A stretch of DNA of 64,000 nt, taken from assembly GCA_037127315.1 (NCBI GenBank), contig JBBBDQ010001186.1:740001-804000 (forward strand). The letters run 5' to 3'. Shown here piece after piece: positions 44,164 to 55,335 of this stretch. How positions within the stretch are numbered: position 1 is the stretch's first letter; every line of letters begins with the position of its first letter. A program made the translations under genes and the position numbers. The notes under the pieces were generated by a model, which was not told the origin of the DNA, made no database searches, and saw only the letters and a list, made by a program, of their open reading frames with translations. Source of the stretch: Ascarosepion bandense. Its lineage: Eukaryota; Mollusca; Cephalopoda; Sepiida; Sepiidae.

Positions 44164-44960
44164 AAAGAAAGCCAACAAATTCAATACTTATTCAGCTGCG
44201 CTAACGATCCTCAAAAAGCAAAAGTAAATATAATGTGTGTCAAATGCAGAAGCGATCGCAAGATGAGCTTCTTCCTGGTCAATATTTTGCCTGTACCAAA
44301 AACAAAAAAAATTCTTATCCAGTGGTGGTTACGCAGTGCGGGGTTAAAACCTAAAACTGAATGTTTTATTCTTTCTACAGAGAACCAATGCTTGCCAACT
44401 AGAAATTATCAGGCACACATATCGAGAAATTGTGTTGATCCCAAATGTAGATTCTGTGATAAATATCCAGAAACAAGTGACCATATTGCATCAGATTGTA
44501 GTGTTAGCATCCAGTGGGCATAAAAACTCGGCATGATAGAGCGGACCAATATCTGCACTAAAAATATGCGGTTTTTAGGGAAAGGAAACTGCAAGAGTCT
44601 GGTATGAACACCACTCAGACCCGGTTACCGATAATCGGACCTGTTAGCAATTTTATGGAAATTTACATTCACAGACAGAACAATCAAAGCTAATAACCCA
44701 GACATCGTGATCAAAGCCGCAAGAACAAAGTGTGCTTTCTTATTAACATGGCAGTTCATGCAAATTGTGATGTATCTTTGAAGATCTTCAAAAATCTATC
44801 AAAATTCAAAGATTTTGATGTAGAAATCTCAAATACGTGGCACATGAAGACATCAATAATTCCAGTTGTAGCTGGATCCCTTGGATTGATTGGAAAGACA
44901 CTTATAGTCTCAATGAATCGATTCCTGGTAGCCCATACCTTAAAGAAATATGAATAATGT
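44164..44960 (+). mobile_element. R4/Dong-clade LINE relic
   Basis: Frame-broken coding of the same region as 41310-41932 and somewhat further upstream: QWWLRSAGLKPKTECFI, QCLPTRNYQAHI, VDPKCRFCDKYPETSDHIASDC. After a break come LINMAVHANCDVSLKIFKNL and TSIIPVVAGSLGLI. Several frame changes lie between 44525 and 44730. No TAA flanks. Confidence 0.75.
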
Positions 44961-45093
44961 ATTCAATTCATCTCACGTGTCCTAGACCACTCAACCACGA
45001 AGGACTTACAAACATTTCTGTGTGTATGCGCACACATACACACGTAAATGATTTCCTTCCTTTTTTAGACAACCGGTATACATCTGGGCTATT

Positions 45094-45150
<57 letters not shown>

Positions 45151-45290
45151 AGTGAATACAGAACGAAGAAAGAATTCTTACAACGTCCAAAACATTAATT
45201 TAAAACAGTGCTTAATATATAATATATAGAGTTGTGAATATTTATTATAAATTATATTTTATAACATGTACATAATTTTTCTATATATAT
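44961..45290. other. Unassigned with (TA)n
   Basis: TA array at 45097-45147. The rest is unrecognised; the minus-strand end adjoins a hammerhead cleavage site. Confidence 0.4.
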
Positions 45291-45345
45291 CCACGACAAA
45301 GGTACGTTTGTTTCGACATTGAAACTTCAATGTCTCATCAGGCGG
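45291..45345 (-). ncRNA. Type I hammerhead ribozyme motif
   Basis: Read on the minus strand. Stem I CCGC (45345-45342) pairs with GTGG (45294-45291), one pair being a wobble. CTGATGA is at 45341-45335. Stem II is nine pairs (GACATTGAA with TTCAATGTC). GAAA is at 45314-45311, stem III CAAA/TTTG has a six-base loop, and the cleavage triplet GTC ends at 45295. Every invariant core base is present. More distal stem I pairing (TACATA with TATGTA) is possible. Confidence 0.75.
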
Positions 45346-46252
45346 TATGTAAAGTAATAGAAAGCCTCTTTCCTTATATTTGTTTAGTTTTGTTAGAGGT
45401 GTTGGTGGGGGTTAGTGATAGGGGAATAAGTCTCTGATCGTTGGAATTTTTGGAGAGGGTGTTTTTTAAAATGGTTGATTAATGAAATTCTTTGATTTCT
45501 AGACAGATTTAACCTCGTAAGTTTTTCTTATCTAGTGACCAGACTATATCCTTTGGATACCGGTAGTGGGTGGCGCCGGATATTTTTATTTTAGCAGAGT
45601 TTTTATAATTAATGTAAGTTTATATATTTAATCTTAACTTGGGATTTAGGGAATAAATTTTTTCTATTAATTTTTTTAATTTTTAATTATTAATTAGATC
45701 ATAGTTTGGAAACCGTTTTTTCTATTAAATTTTAAATTTTAAATTTCTATTCTTATATCTAGTCAATTATGTATGTGGTGGGGGTTTAGTAATAAGGGAA
45801 CAAGAACTGCTGACTGACCTTTAGAATTTTGATGTGGGGAGTGTAAGTTTCATTTATATATATCTTGGGACTAGACTATATCTTTTAGGATTTCTTAGGG
45901 GAACAGGTTATGGGTGGGATGCGTATTCAGTACAGAATATATTTTATATATGTAAGTAGGGTTTTTGTAAATAATGTAAATTTGTATATTTAATCATAAT
46001 TTTGGATTTAGGAAGTCGATTTCTTCAATTAAATTTTAAATCTTAATTAGATCACAGTTTGGAAACCGATTTTTTCTATTAAATTTCAAATTTTAATTAT
46101 ATCACCGTTTGTGGTAAAATTTAATGTAAGAGGTAAATTTTAATGTTAGGGTTTTTAGGTAGTAGAATGTTTGTATTTGAGGTAATAGGTAGATAGGTAA
46201 TAGATGTGTTTGTATTTAATGTAATAGTTGAAGTTTTGTGTGTATTAAGGAC
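45346..46252 (-). mobile_element. PLE 3' region with internal duplication
   Basis: G/T-rich plus strand upstream (minus-strand sense) of the hammerhead. Two roughly 370-bp segments (about 45370-45740 and 45770-46130) resemble each other: GTTGGTGGGGGTTAGTGATA against GGTGGGGGTTTAGTAATAAG, and TTTAATCTTAACTTGGGATT against TTTAATCATAATTTTGGATT. No endonuclease recognised here. Confidence 0.5.
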
Positions 46253-46369
<117 letters not shown>

Positions 46370-46492
46370 AAGAATGTGACAGAATACGTAGATTTAAACC
46401 TACTGTTCAAACATTTAATTTTATAAAGAGTGCTCCATACAGAGTAGGGCTGTATATCGTAATAGTTGTTACAATGGTTTATAAACGCATAG

Positions 46493-46549
46493 TATCACTA
46501 CACAAAAATTTTCATGTTTCGGAGCAGAACTGCTCCTCTTCAGGTGATA
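46493..46549 (-). ncRNA. Type I hammerhead ribozyme motif at a PLE 3' end
   Basis: Minus strand. Stem I TATCAC (46549-46544) pairs six of six with GTGATA (46498-46493). CTGAAGA is at 46543-46537. Stem II GGAGCA/TGCTCC with loop GTTC is at 46536-46521. GAAA is at 46520-46517. Stem III is CA/TG with a long loop, and the cleavage triplet GTA ends at 46499. It lies 3' of the PLE endonuclease on the same strand, as is known for PLE hammerheads. Confidence 0.8.
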
Positions 46550-47104
46550 TGTGGAACTGAAAATAAATGGTGGAAACGATTTATTTTGGGGAATGTGAGG
46601 TGTAAATGGTCGTTGTATTGAATTGGAATTTGGTGTGTTTCAACTAGTCCATCAGCAGTTTGTAACCATAGAGATACACATTTGGGTTAGCAGAGGCGCA
46701 AGATGGCTTGGATCTGAACAGGTCTCTTTTTTAGTTTTGTCTGAGTAATTACATAGTAGAACCTTAGATTTTTTTAAATGAATAGACAATTTTTATTTGA
46801 CTACTATCTATGAGTACATGGGATAGGAAGTTTAGGTCAGAATTGGATTGAATGATTGTAGTATTCTTAGTCATATTGTTTTTGGAGTAACATTTTAGTA
46901 TTATATGATTTATTAATTCTTTTAATATACTATTCATTTTTTATTTTGTGGGTGAAACATAGTTATTAATTAAATTCTGAAGATTATTTTTCTGAGTAAA
47001 GTATTTAGTGGGGCTACATAATACTTAAAATAAGTAAATAATTTTCAACTGTAAGTTGTATTTTTTTAGAGCACGAGTTATAACTGACACTTTTTGATTA
47101 ATTA
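46550..47104 (-). mobile_element. PLE 3' untranslated region
   Basis: Links the GIY-YIG endonuclease (47105-47445) to the hammerhead. A/T-rich, with no frame of its own. Confidence 0.6.
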
Positions 47105-47445
47105 AATTTTAACGAAAAATATTTTCGATGTTTACATAAAAAAAAAATTCATCCTTACAGTTCAACAGTTTACCATTGTTAGGGAACCTTATAAAGTGCA
47201 GCTTTTCACTCAGGCACAAAGGGCAGATGTTGTTGAACGAGTTACAGATTCTAGTTATTTTCCAGAATTTTCCATTTTGCTTTGGGTGTTTCATTTGTGT
47301 CCTTAATTTCTAAAAATACGCAGAAAAAGATGTTTGGTTTCGATGCATGTTGTTTTTGAAGGGAGATAAGTGCATATACCATCGTTGCTTAAAAGTATTC
47401 TTTGTAGATCCGATATAGACTTTATTAGCAGTTGGGTTTTCAATC
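47105..47445 (-). mobile_element. Penelope-like element GIY-YIG endonuclease
   Basis: Minus strand, two frames: NPTANKVYIGSTKNTFKQRWYMHLSPFKN, then after a stop and frame change WKI..CNSFNNICPLCLSEKLHFIRFPN. This gives the YIG..KQR..H core and the CPLCLSEK zinc/EK segment typical of PLE endonucleases. The N-terminal part and the reverse transcriptase are absent. Confidence 0.8.
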
Positions 47446-47539
47446 GATGTTATATTACATTAATAAACAATTGAATTTATTTTACACCTATTTATGTTGG
47501 TGTTATTGTTGGTGTTATACCAGCATAAGTAAAATAATG
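47446..47539. other. Unassigned
   Basis: Short stretch with GTTGGTGTTAT repeats; nothing recognised. Confidence 0.35.
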
Positions 47540-47760
47540 TTCAAACAATTCATTTCACATATATATGTATATATATATATATTCATTTCATTTCATATAT
47601 TCATATATATTTCATTTCATATTTCATTTCATATTACATTTCATATTTCATTTCATATATATTCATATATATTTCATTTCATATATTCATATATTCATAT
47701 ATATATATTCATTTCATTTCATATATTCATTTTATATATATATATATACATCAAATCAAA
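47540..47760 (+). repeat. TTTCA/TATA low-complexity tract
   Basis: Built from ATTTCATTTCATATA and ATTCATATATA motifs. Overlapping open frames (Ser-Phe-His-Ile repeats) are spurious. Confidence 0.9.
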
Positions 47761-48003
47761 ACGACCAACACTCAATAAAATCAACTTTAAAACAGGAAAT
47801 AACATATTACATTGCATTTGACTAGATGGTTTTGTTGTCATTTCGCGCTATCCCGCGGTGTGACGTCATAAAACCGCATCGCAAACTTAAGAACTGCGTT
47901 TATTTTTTTTGGTAACTATTGCCGTTGCAAAGCGGAGTTTTATGTCAACACAAAATAAAATCGTCGGTGATGGTGGATTTTATAATATTTCAGTTTAAAC
48001 AAC
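47761..48003. other. Unassigned
   Basis: Less AT-rich than its surroundings, with TGACGTCA near 47861. It leads into a hammerhead-like core, so it may be the 5' side of a PLE terminal repeat. Confidence 0.35.
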
Positions 48004-48042
48004 CTCTCTGAAGATGGCTCATGTGAGCCGAAAGCTTAGAAG
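48004..48042 (+). ncRNA. Candidate minimal hammerhead core
   Basis: CTGAAGA (48008-48014), stem II GGCTC/GAGCC with loop ATGT, GAAA (48030-48033), then GCTT. Stem I would be only CTCT against AGAA-type pairs, and stem III one G-C pair plus A-T. A related, more decayed sequence occurs at 53158-53190. Confidence 0.4.
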
Positions 48043-48187
48043 AAAACCAATAAATAATTATCCAAATGTTGGAGAATTTTTGTCTTTATTTTCAACTGAA
48101 ATTAAAGCAAAAATACGACGTTTAGAACGGCTCATGATTAAACATAATAGACATTCATTGTCTCTTATATTTAATAGCATATGTTTA

Positions 48188-48244
<57 letters not shown>
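48043..48244. repeat. Unassigned plus (TA)n
   Basis: TA array at 48188-48242. The 87-codon frame starting at 48014 ends in Tyr-Ile repeat and has no domain. Confidence 0.5.
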
Positions 48245-48247
<3 letters not shown>

Positions 48248-48790
48248 AGTTTCACTGTCCCCCAAGCAAGGAAATAAAGTCACTAACACGCAAGCAGTTT
48301 GCTGAGTGTTAGAGAATATGAGAAAAATATACTGTAAAGGAGTGGAAAATAAAAAAACAAGAATTAGGAAGATAGCAGATAATGATTGATATTGCATTTA
48401 ATTTTTTGAAGATCAAAGTTGACTGGAAGTCAGAAGAGAGTTCCACATAAATGACGTACGATAAACTGTTAGCATATGAGATATGGTTAAATCTAGCCAT
48501 TTCCACTGTCAAATGAGGAAGTATTGCCACCAATCTACTGCACGTAAATTCATAAAGTTTGTGTACCATACAGAAAAGTTTATCAGAACAGTTACCATTT
48601 ATTTGAAAAAGCACAGACAACGTACATTACGGCAGTAGCAAAATGACTCAAGGAGAGATGCCAGGTCAGGATAAATAACATTGCAGATTCTCCCTTGGAT
48701 TTTATCAAGAATCTCTAAATATATTGCAAGAGCACCAGACATGATGTGGCAGCAATATTCAAAACAATAAAAGAAATTTATACCAAACAA
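48245..48790 (-). mobile_element. Jockey/CR1-like LINE 3' fragment, divergent
   Basis: Minus strand: EYCCHIMSGALAIYLEILDKIQGRICNVI, then diverged NCSDKLFCMVHKLYEFTCSRLVA-like and KKLNAISI. Tail CCTTGCTTGGGGGACAGTGA-like at 48245-48280. More decayed than the other copies. Confidence 0.7.
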
Positions 48791-48818
48791 AATTGTGGTG
48801 TGAAGAGATAAACCTATT

Positions 48819-49116
48819 CAGTCAGTTAAGTGCCGTACGTGATACACTCTTGGGCGATCATGTATCGAAAGAGACATGACTGACTGGGCAGAACATTATC
48901 CCGCAGTAGGTTGCCATTGCTTTCTGCGGTAGACTGGTTGCCGACCAAGGCTATAGAACCCAATCTGTCCTGTTATTTAACCCATAACTGGAAGGAATAG
49001 ACGGATTAATACCTTTCCCAAGGGTATTTGCGCGTAAGTGAATACAATAGATTCAGCTGGAATCCGAACTCGGATCCCCGGCTTGGCGTTCCGAGCCGAT
49101 ATCCACTGTACCACAA
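48819..49116 (-). mobile_element. SINE-A, near-complete copy
   Basis: Complete SINE-A in reverse. The box B complement is altered (GGAATCCGAACTCGG). Confidence 0.86.
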
Positions 49117-49278
49117 AAGCTTGTTGAAATGAATTATAATTTCTAACCACTTTAGATGAAGCGTTGAGTTTTCCTTTATGCATATTATATTGCTCTGGAT
49201 AATAACTATTGAGTTACAGATCTATCACTTAATATTTTATATTAAATAGACATTTTGGATTATCATCTTCGTTTTCGC

Positions 49279-49314
<36 letters not shown>

Positions 49315-49379
49315 TTTGATTTACACTTTCTAATACAACTGTTTAATGGTTTGATTTAAATTTGACCTATTAGTGTTAA

Positions 49380-49440
<61 letters not shown>

Positions 49441-49526
49441 TGGTTTAAACTAATTGATATATATTTCACAGTTTAATGGTTACTTGTTATAAAGTGCTCA
49501 ATAAAGATGTGGAGCATTTATAGATA

Positions 49527-49569
<43 letters not shown>

Positions 49570-49651
49570 GCATACTGCAACTCAAAAGCTATCAAGTTTT
49601 GGTGTTCAATGCACCATCATCGGGCAGTGAAATGTGGTTCAGTTACGGGGT

Positions 49652-49704
<53 letters not shown>

Positions 49705-49834
49705 ATAAGGAAGTAAAAAAAATAAAAATATAAAAAATATTTAGTTCCTTTATCAAAACTAAATGGTGAGGAGAGATTTTCGTTCCTCACTATAAACTCA
49801 AAAAATTCAAAGAAAGAACCTTATATACACACAT

Positions 49835-49902
<68 letters not shown>

Positions 49903-49914
49903 TCTATTGTGGGA
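49117..49914. repeat. Microsatellite-rich stretch
   Basis: CA at 49280-49311, TA at 49380-49438, TTA at 49528-49570, TA at 49656-49701 and GT at 49837-49900. Intervening sequence unrecognised. Confidence 0.85.
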
Positions 49915-50230
49915 TAGCTAACTAGAGGTATCGTCTCAATAAATCACAGCGGTGAAGGCAACAGGAAACCACTCCACTGTCATGAATCTCGTCAATAATA
50001 TTATAAAAGATAAAGGCGTGTAGTGGGTTAAGTCTATTAGAATTAACTCCTCCTCCGGTAAGGATGGGCATCTGAAGCAGGTGTCACCGAAACCGACATC
50101 TAGTGGATGTAAACAAAAACAATGGGTGTAAGAGAAAACATGAGAGACAGGTGTCATCGGACAGTCAGCGGCCGTTTGCATCAAACGAAAAACAGTTCTC
50201 GGTATGTGGAATGTTAGAACATTAAATTAA
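49915..50230 (+). mobile_element. Possible RTE-like LINE 5' end
   Basis: AACAGGAAACCACTCCACTG and a terminal KTVLGMWNVRTLN-like translation (50186-50222) resemble an RTE leader and the start of an APE endonuclease (WNVRTL). The match breaks at a stop. Tentative: other LINEs also begin with this motif. Confidence 0.4.
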
Positions 50231-51529
50231 TGTTGTCAGTCTTCTTCTTAGCGAATCGCTACACCACACTCATCCAGTATTGCACACATAACCTTGCCTT
50301 GGTGTTAAGGTTTCAAGGTCATTAAGTGTCCATAAATCTTCAAGGTTTGGGAAAACTAGAAGACGCTCCATAGTTCGTAATTGACTGCATTGGCAGTTGG
50401 GATCAACAGCGATGGCATGTCTACATTTCTAAAAGTTTTCTCTGTTGCGATCGCAGCTGTTCGGAGGCAATTTAGGCAAACGTAGCCATTGAAAGCAGGA
50501 AATGAACAGGTTAAATGTTAATATTTTAGGTGCATGTGAAACAATGTGGGTAAACTCTCGTGGACCCGGTTAAGAATCTAGCAAGAAATAATACAAAATA
50601 AGAAATAACGATATAATTAAACACAGCAAAATGCAAATATTCGGAACTCTGTTAGTAGAACAATAAATACGGGTTGGGAAGTAATTCAATAACTGGGACT
50701 CGCAATGGTAGTACGGTAGCAGTCTTAGCTATCTCTGTCTATCGCTCTGCGTTATACTAATCTGCTTTATGCTGATCTCTCGAACTCTTGTGAGGGAAAG
50801 TATATGTAGTTGTAGGAAGAGTTCAATCCGTTGTAATGGGTGATGCCACCATAACATAAACAATGGAGATATTATCAGTTACAGACACAGGTTTATATGC
50901 GTATGCCGGCGGAGATAAAATAGTGATTTTCTAAGCGCTGCTTAGATGTGGAATAGGGCCGAAAATATGGGGCGCCCAGTGAGGATCAAACTCATTAGAG
51001 CAGAAATAAAATGAAACAGGAGTAAGACTGATATTAGAGTAAAAGATATAAAGAAATGTGTTCAGCTCTCTGAATAAATTCTCGTAATTAAACTGAAACC
51101 TTTTAACGTATTCATCATAGATGTATGATCTTTTGATATGCATCTGCCATTTCCTCTCTCCCCGTATTGAATGACCACCCATACTCCAGCCAGCGTGTCA
51201 TATTGTTACGGTGAACCACACCTATTCCTCAGATAATGGACTCTCCCTCCTATATTAATAAGAGTTAACAGGAAGTTAACTGAAGAAGCTCTTGGGAAAT
51301 TCATAGGAGTTCTTAGAAGTTCTAGAGAGTTCTTTAGAGTTCTATTGGAGTTCAGTAGAACTACTAGGCAGTTGATATTAGTCGGCAGTTAGCCAAATAC
51401 TAAGGAGTCAGCTTACAGTGGAAGATTACACTGGAAGATTACAGTGAAAGATTTCCTAACATTTAGGGTGCGTTAAGTCGATTAGCAACCGACATTGCAC
51501 GATTATAACTTTCAGTGCGAAAAACTACT
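50231..51529. other. Unassigned, about 1.3 kb
   Basis: Apart from a SINE-C piece (50928-51000), nothing recognised. A GTTCTTAGAAGTTCTAGAG-like low-complexity stretch lies at 51300-51360. Confidence 0.4.
50928..51000 (-). mobile_element. SINE-C 3' fragment
   Basis: Contains GATTTTCTAAGCGCTGCTTA, GGCGCCCAGTGAGGATCAAA, i.e. the SINE-C body and part of box B in reverse. Confidence 0.6.
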
Positions 51530-52800
51530 CCACAACAAGAAAACATAGCCAAGTGCCGACCTCGGAAGCGATCTTCTTCCAGTAATATATAAAATTAGGG
51601 AAACAACGGAAATTGAAGAGGGACAAAGCAGCAACCAAATTGGAATACGACAGACTCCCGAATGGCCTGAATGTGAAAGAGAAATATATGGCTAGTGTTA
51701 AAGTCAAATACAATGAGCAAAATGAGAATTGAAACTCGAAACGGGACACATTAAGAGACATTTTAGTAACAACAGAAATCGAGATCAGCCCAAAGAAAGA
51801 AAAAAGACAATGAAAATTGAATAGTTGAAGGATGAGTTTGAGTTTGTTTAACGGCATATCAACACCTTTGTGAGTTATTTAATGCCCAAAAAGTGGGATC
51901 TTAAGGTTTTGTTTTTTATGTTTGATTGAGTGAGAAGGTTGATTTAGTCAGATTTTAATAAAAAATTTTATTTTTATTCTTTTTTGTTTTAGAAAACTGA
52001 AAATGTCTTCTAGTTTTGTATTAAAAATGTTTTGCTGAGAATATTTTTTTCCTTCAAAAATGTGTTATGGTAATAATTTTTTCTTCAAAAAAATCTTGTT
52101 AATATTTTTCCTTCAAAAATGTATATTTTTATACAAGTTTATTTTTATGTATATATTTCTATAAAAGTGTCTACTTTCATAGTGTTTTGATCCGAGTTTG
52201 GGGAATAACTATTTGTCCATAGCTGAGACCCTAACAGGTGCTACCAGTCTGGGTTAGGGTGAACATGGGAATAACAACAATTAAGAGGTGGTTCTATGCT
52301 CTCCACAACCTCCCAATCAGAGGCCTTGCTGCCGGATGCAGTTTACCGTCATGCCCAGGACCGTTGTAAGATGAAATTAGCAACATGATAAAAAGGAGAC
52401 AGAAAATAAGAGATTGTACAAAGAAATAAAAATCAAACGCAGGTAAATGCAAGAATAGCTCAATGAAAATATAACAAAAATATAAAGATTGTTTCTAACA
52501 TAAAACCACAGCATTCATAGCAGACACAGAAACTTCTAGAGATTGTAATGAAGGAAAGTGAGAAGAAAGGACAAAGCATCAATTTCAAGTTGACTGAATG
52601 GATGGCTGTTAGCAAAAAGATCAGCCCAATATGAAAATTACAAAATACAGATGCCAAAATCAGACAAGAGTAACAATTGAAATTCTAGGAAGTGTTTTGC
52701 CAGGGGATAGAAAAATCCGAGGATACATTGGGATAGCGAAAGAAACCTCCTAAAAGCAAATAAATGTATTAAAGATATAAGAAAATTGAAATGAACTGTT
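51530..52800 (+). mobile_element. RTE-like LINE relic interrupted by element D
   Basis: Left part (51535-51823) matches the endonuclease/RT linker of 24567-27166: LEYDRLPNGLNVKEKY, then VKYNEQ, LVTTEIEISPKK. The right part (52375-52800) matches the KEEWLKNK linker, then jumps to IADTET and decayed KKGQSINFKLTEWMA-like and ILGSVLPGD segments, so most of the RT is deleted. Many stops. Confidence 0.75.
51836..52362. mobile_element. Element D, copy 3, with target duplication
   Basis: Begins GTTTGAGTTTGTTTAACGGC and ends CATGCCCAGGACC. Flanked by GTTGAAGGATGA (51824-51835) and GTTGTAAGATGA (52363-52374), a 12-bp duplication with two differences. About 70 bp longer than copy 2 because of internal TTCCTTCAAAAATG repeats. 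Confidence 0.72.
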
Positions 52801-52852
52801 ATTTGATATATATATATACTCTCGAAAATTTTTTAGATATTCTACAATTTCA

Positions 52853-52895
52853 TGAGTAATACGTATTTCGCGGGTACACCTGCTCGTCAGACCCA
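52853..52895 (-). ncRNA. Minimal type I hammerhead motif
   Basis: Minus strand. Stem I TGGGT (52895-52891) pairs with ACTCA (52857-52853) with one wobble. CTGACGA is at 52890-52884. Stem II GCAGGT/ACCCGC has one mismatch. GAAA is at 52869-52866, the tiny stem III TA/TA has loop CG, and the cleavage triplet ATT ends at 52858. All core bases are present. Such minimal stem III forms are known in PLE hammerheads. Confidence 0.6.
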
Positions 52896-53954
52896 AATGA
52901 TATAACAGTTAATATTCAAAATAATCCAGGAAAAGATTTTCTGTCTGCGGATGACTATTTACGCCCTCACACCTTGGTTGAGCACTCTGGAAGAATGGTA
53001 GACTTTGAAAAACAGTAGCTACACTCAATTGAACAAAAAACCCACTACCACCATTCCTTCTCGGCCTACAGCCATGTGGGATACAAAAAATGGACCTGTC
53101 TAATTTTCTCTGTATAACTCCACTCTGTTAATAATTTAAATGTTCTATGTTCACTGAACATTAAATGTTCATCCTTTGATAATGGCTTATGTAAGCCGAA
53201 AGCTCAGACCTGATAAAAAATCAACAATTATTGCGATTTCTTGTCGTCTTTCCATGACAACACTATCAAGCTAATCAGATCATACCAACTGATCTTACAC
53301 AAAATAGACAGAACTTGTCTATATTATTCAATGAAACCTGTATTAATATATATATAAATATATCGTTAAAAACAACTGACAAGGAAGATTTTATTAATTT
53401 TTATCTAATTTTTCCAGTATTCTTACATGTTTTCCTTTTTGCTGGAGATAAGGAATTGTTTGTTGATGGGAATTATTTGATATAAGACAAGAGAGGCACT
53501 ATATATCAGATAATTCTCTCCTACCTTCAACCTTACGTTATTTAACACTGGAAATGAAGCTTTTAAAGTTTTTAAAAATAAAATGATTCTTACGCAATTC
53601 CCATTCACACACAACACACGATAGCTTTTAAAGAATACTGATTTTCAAAAAGACAAAATAAATTACATTACAGTCAAAACATGAGGACAAATTAACACCC
53701 TTAATAATGACCAGTGAATTAGCTGAAAGCACTTGGGAAGTTAATAATTATGGAATACCTATACATTTTTTATGAAATATTTATCCATTTTGTTATCTCC
53801 AGCATAAAGGTAACACGTAAGAACTGTTGTACAAACTGCAGAGAGTTTGTTGACACTGTTATCCACAATTATCCAACAATGTGTTCAAAACTTTAAAAAA
53901 TGTAGTCACAGTCAAAAATTAAATAGACAAAAGCTTGTCAGTTGATTTTTACAG
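52896..53954. other. Unassigned, about 1 kb, possibly PLE
   Basis: Holds a decayed hammerhead-like core (53158-53190, GGCTTATGTAAGCCGAAAGC), the repeat shared with 2910-2995 (53363-53450), and otherwise unrecognised AT-rich sequence. Confidence 0.4.
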
Positions 53955-54480
53955 ATAATCTCTAAGGTGATCGATCCTGACTTGGCTGCTAGAATACAGT
54001 CACTTTCTCACCGACTCTTCTACAAATGCTTTCATGGTTTCTGCTCAGATGAACTTAGCTCACTGCTACCCCTTATATATGAATCTACTCAAGCCACAAG
54101 ATTAGCAACCAGGTCCCACCCGTTTGCTGTGAAACTGATAAATTGTAAACGCAAATTCTACTCCAGCAGCTTCTCTTCTCGCACTTCCTGCCTGTGGAAT
54201 TCCCTTCCACTTACTTGCTTTCCCGACAGCTACAATCTTCACGAATTCAAGTTTAAAGTTAATAGTCATATCCTGTCTCACTAACCTGCATCCCCCCTCT
54301 CTCTCTCATGCTCTTTTCTCCGCCTACCCCACTCTCATCAGTATTCTCATCCTTCTTTTACCCACTTCCTGACACCCCTATAACCTGTCACTTTTTCTCA
54401 TAACTTTCCTCCCATGTAACCCCCGGCAAAACAGTGGCAGTAAAATGCCTTGCTTGGGGTGACACAATTATAAAAACAAA
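53955..54480 (+). mobile_element. Jockey/CR1-like LINE 3' fragment
   Basis: IDPDLAARIQSLSHR, FYKCFHGFCSDELSSL, ATRLATRSHPFAVKLINCKR, RTSCLWNSLP; then 3' UTR and tail CCTTGCTTGGGGTGACACAA plus A run. The ten or so residues RNVASLCL between the two first segments are deleted in frame. Confidence 0.85.
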
Positions 54481-54525
54481 AAAAATTGATATGTGTGTGT
54501 GTTTTTGTTTGTCTGCATGCATGTG

Positions 54526-54582
<57 letters not shown>

Positions 54583-54839
54583 TTTGTTACTTAAGCATGA
54601 TTTCCAGTGGGGTCTATTTGAGAAGAAGCTCCATTTATTGATTAAACAGTATATTTATTTAATTTCTTCTACCATCCTGAATGTTCAAATATGTCCTCTC
54701 CAAATGTTCAGTCCAGGAGATGAAAATAAATAAAAACATGTTTTAAGAAATAATCAAATTGTCTACTGAAATACAAGTATTCAATAATAACAATGTCAGA
54801 ATATCTATGGGAATAATAAACAAACAATCCATCCCTTTC
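54481..54839. other. (GT)n and unassigned
   Basis: GT array at 54529-54580, then AT-rich unrecognised sequence. Confidence 0.5.
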
Positions 54840-54960
54840 CTATTGATATGGACACTGAGGTCAACACTAGCATGTAACCTTCAGTTTTATGCTTGAAAGA
54901 AAATCATTATGGCCTGAAGATTGAATTCAGGCATGAAGTGTTGACCTATAAATATAGCAT
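54840..54960 (+). repeat. Hairpin element, copy 3
   Basis: GACACTGAGGTCAACA and GGCCTGAAGATTGAATTCAG, ending GGCATGAAGTGTTGACC. Inverted arms TTTTATGCTTGAA / TTCAGGCATGAAG are weaker than in copies 1 and 2. Confidence 0.5.
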
Positions 54961-55282
54961 GGCTATATTTTTATCATATATATATATATATATATATAGA
55001 ATTCAAATTGGGAGAAACTTGTTACTTACTGGAGCAGTGTTCTTTTTTGCAAAACCAAATGACCCTGAAGAGTTAAGACATTACAATAATGCCCTCACAA
55101 AACTTTGAAGTCAGCATAACTGAAATAATACTGCTCAGTTAAGTAACATTAATTCTTATAACCCTCTGTTCTTATGTTGGAGCACTTTATGATAAAAAAT
55201 CTGCTTGCCTAAAATGCATTTCCATCAGTAAAATACTGAAAAATACAGCAATTTTGGCACTCAACACCATTATAATTTAATA

Positions 55283-55331
<49 letters not shown>

Positions 55332-55335
55332 CAGT
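54961..55335. other. Unassigned with (TA)n
   Basis: TA at 54976-55000 and 55283-55329. The remainder has no recognised feature. Confidence 0.4.

Noticed and set aside
47861..47870. TGACGTCA as a CRE promoter element
   Set aside because: A single 8-bp match with no gene downstream.
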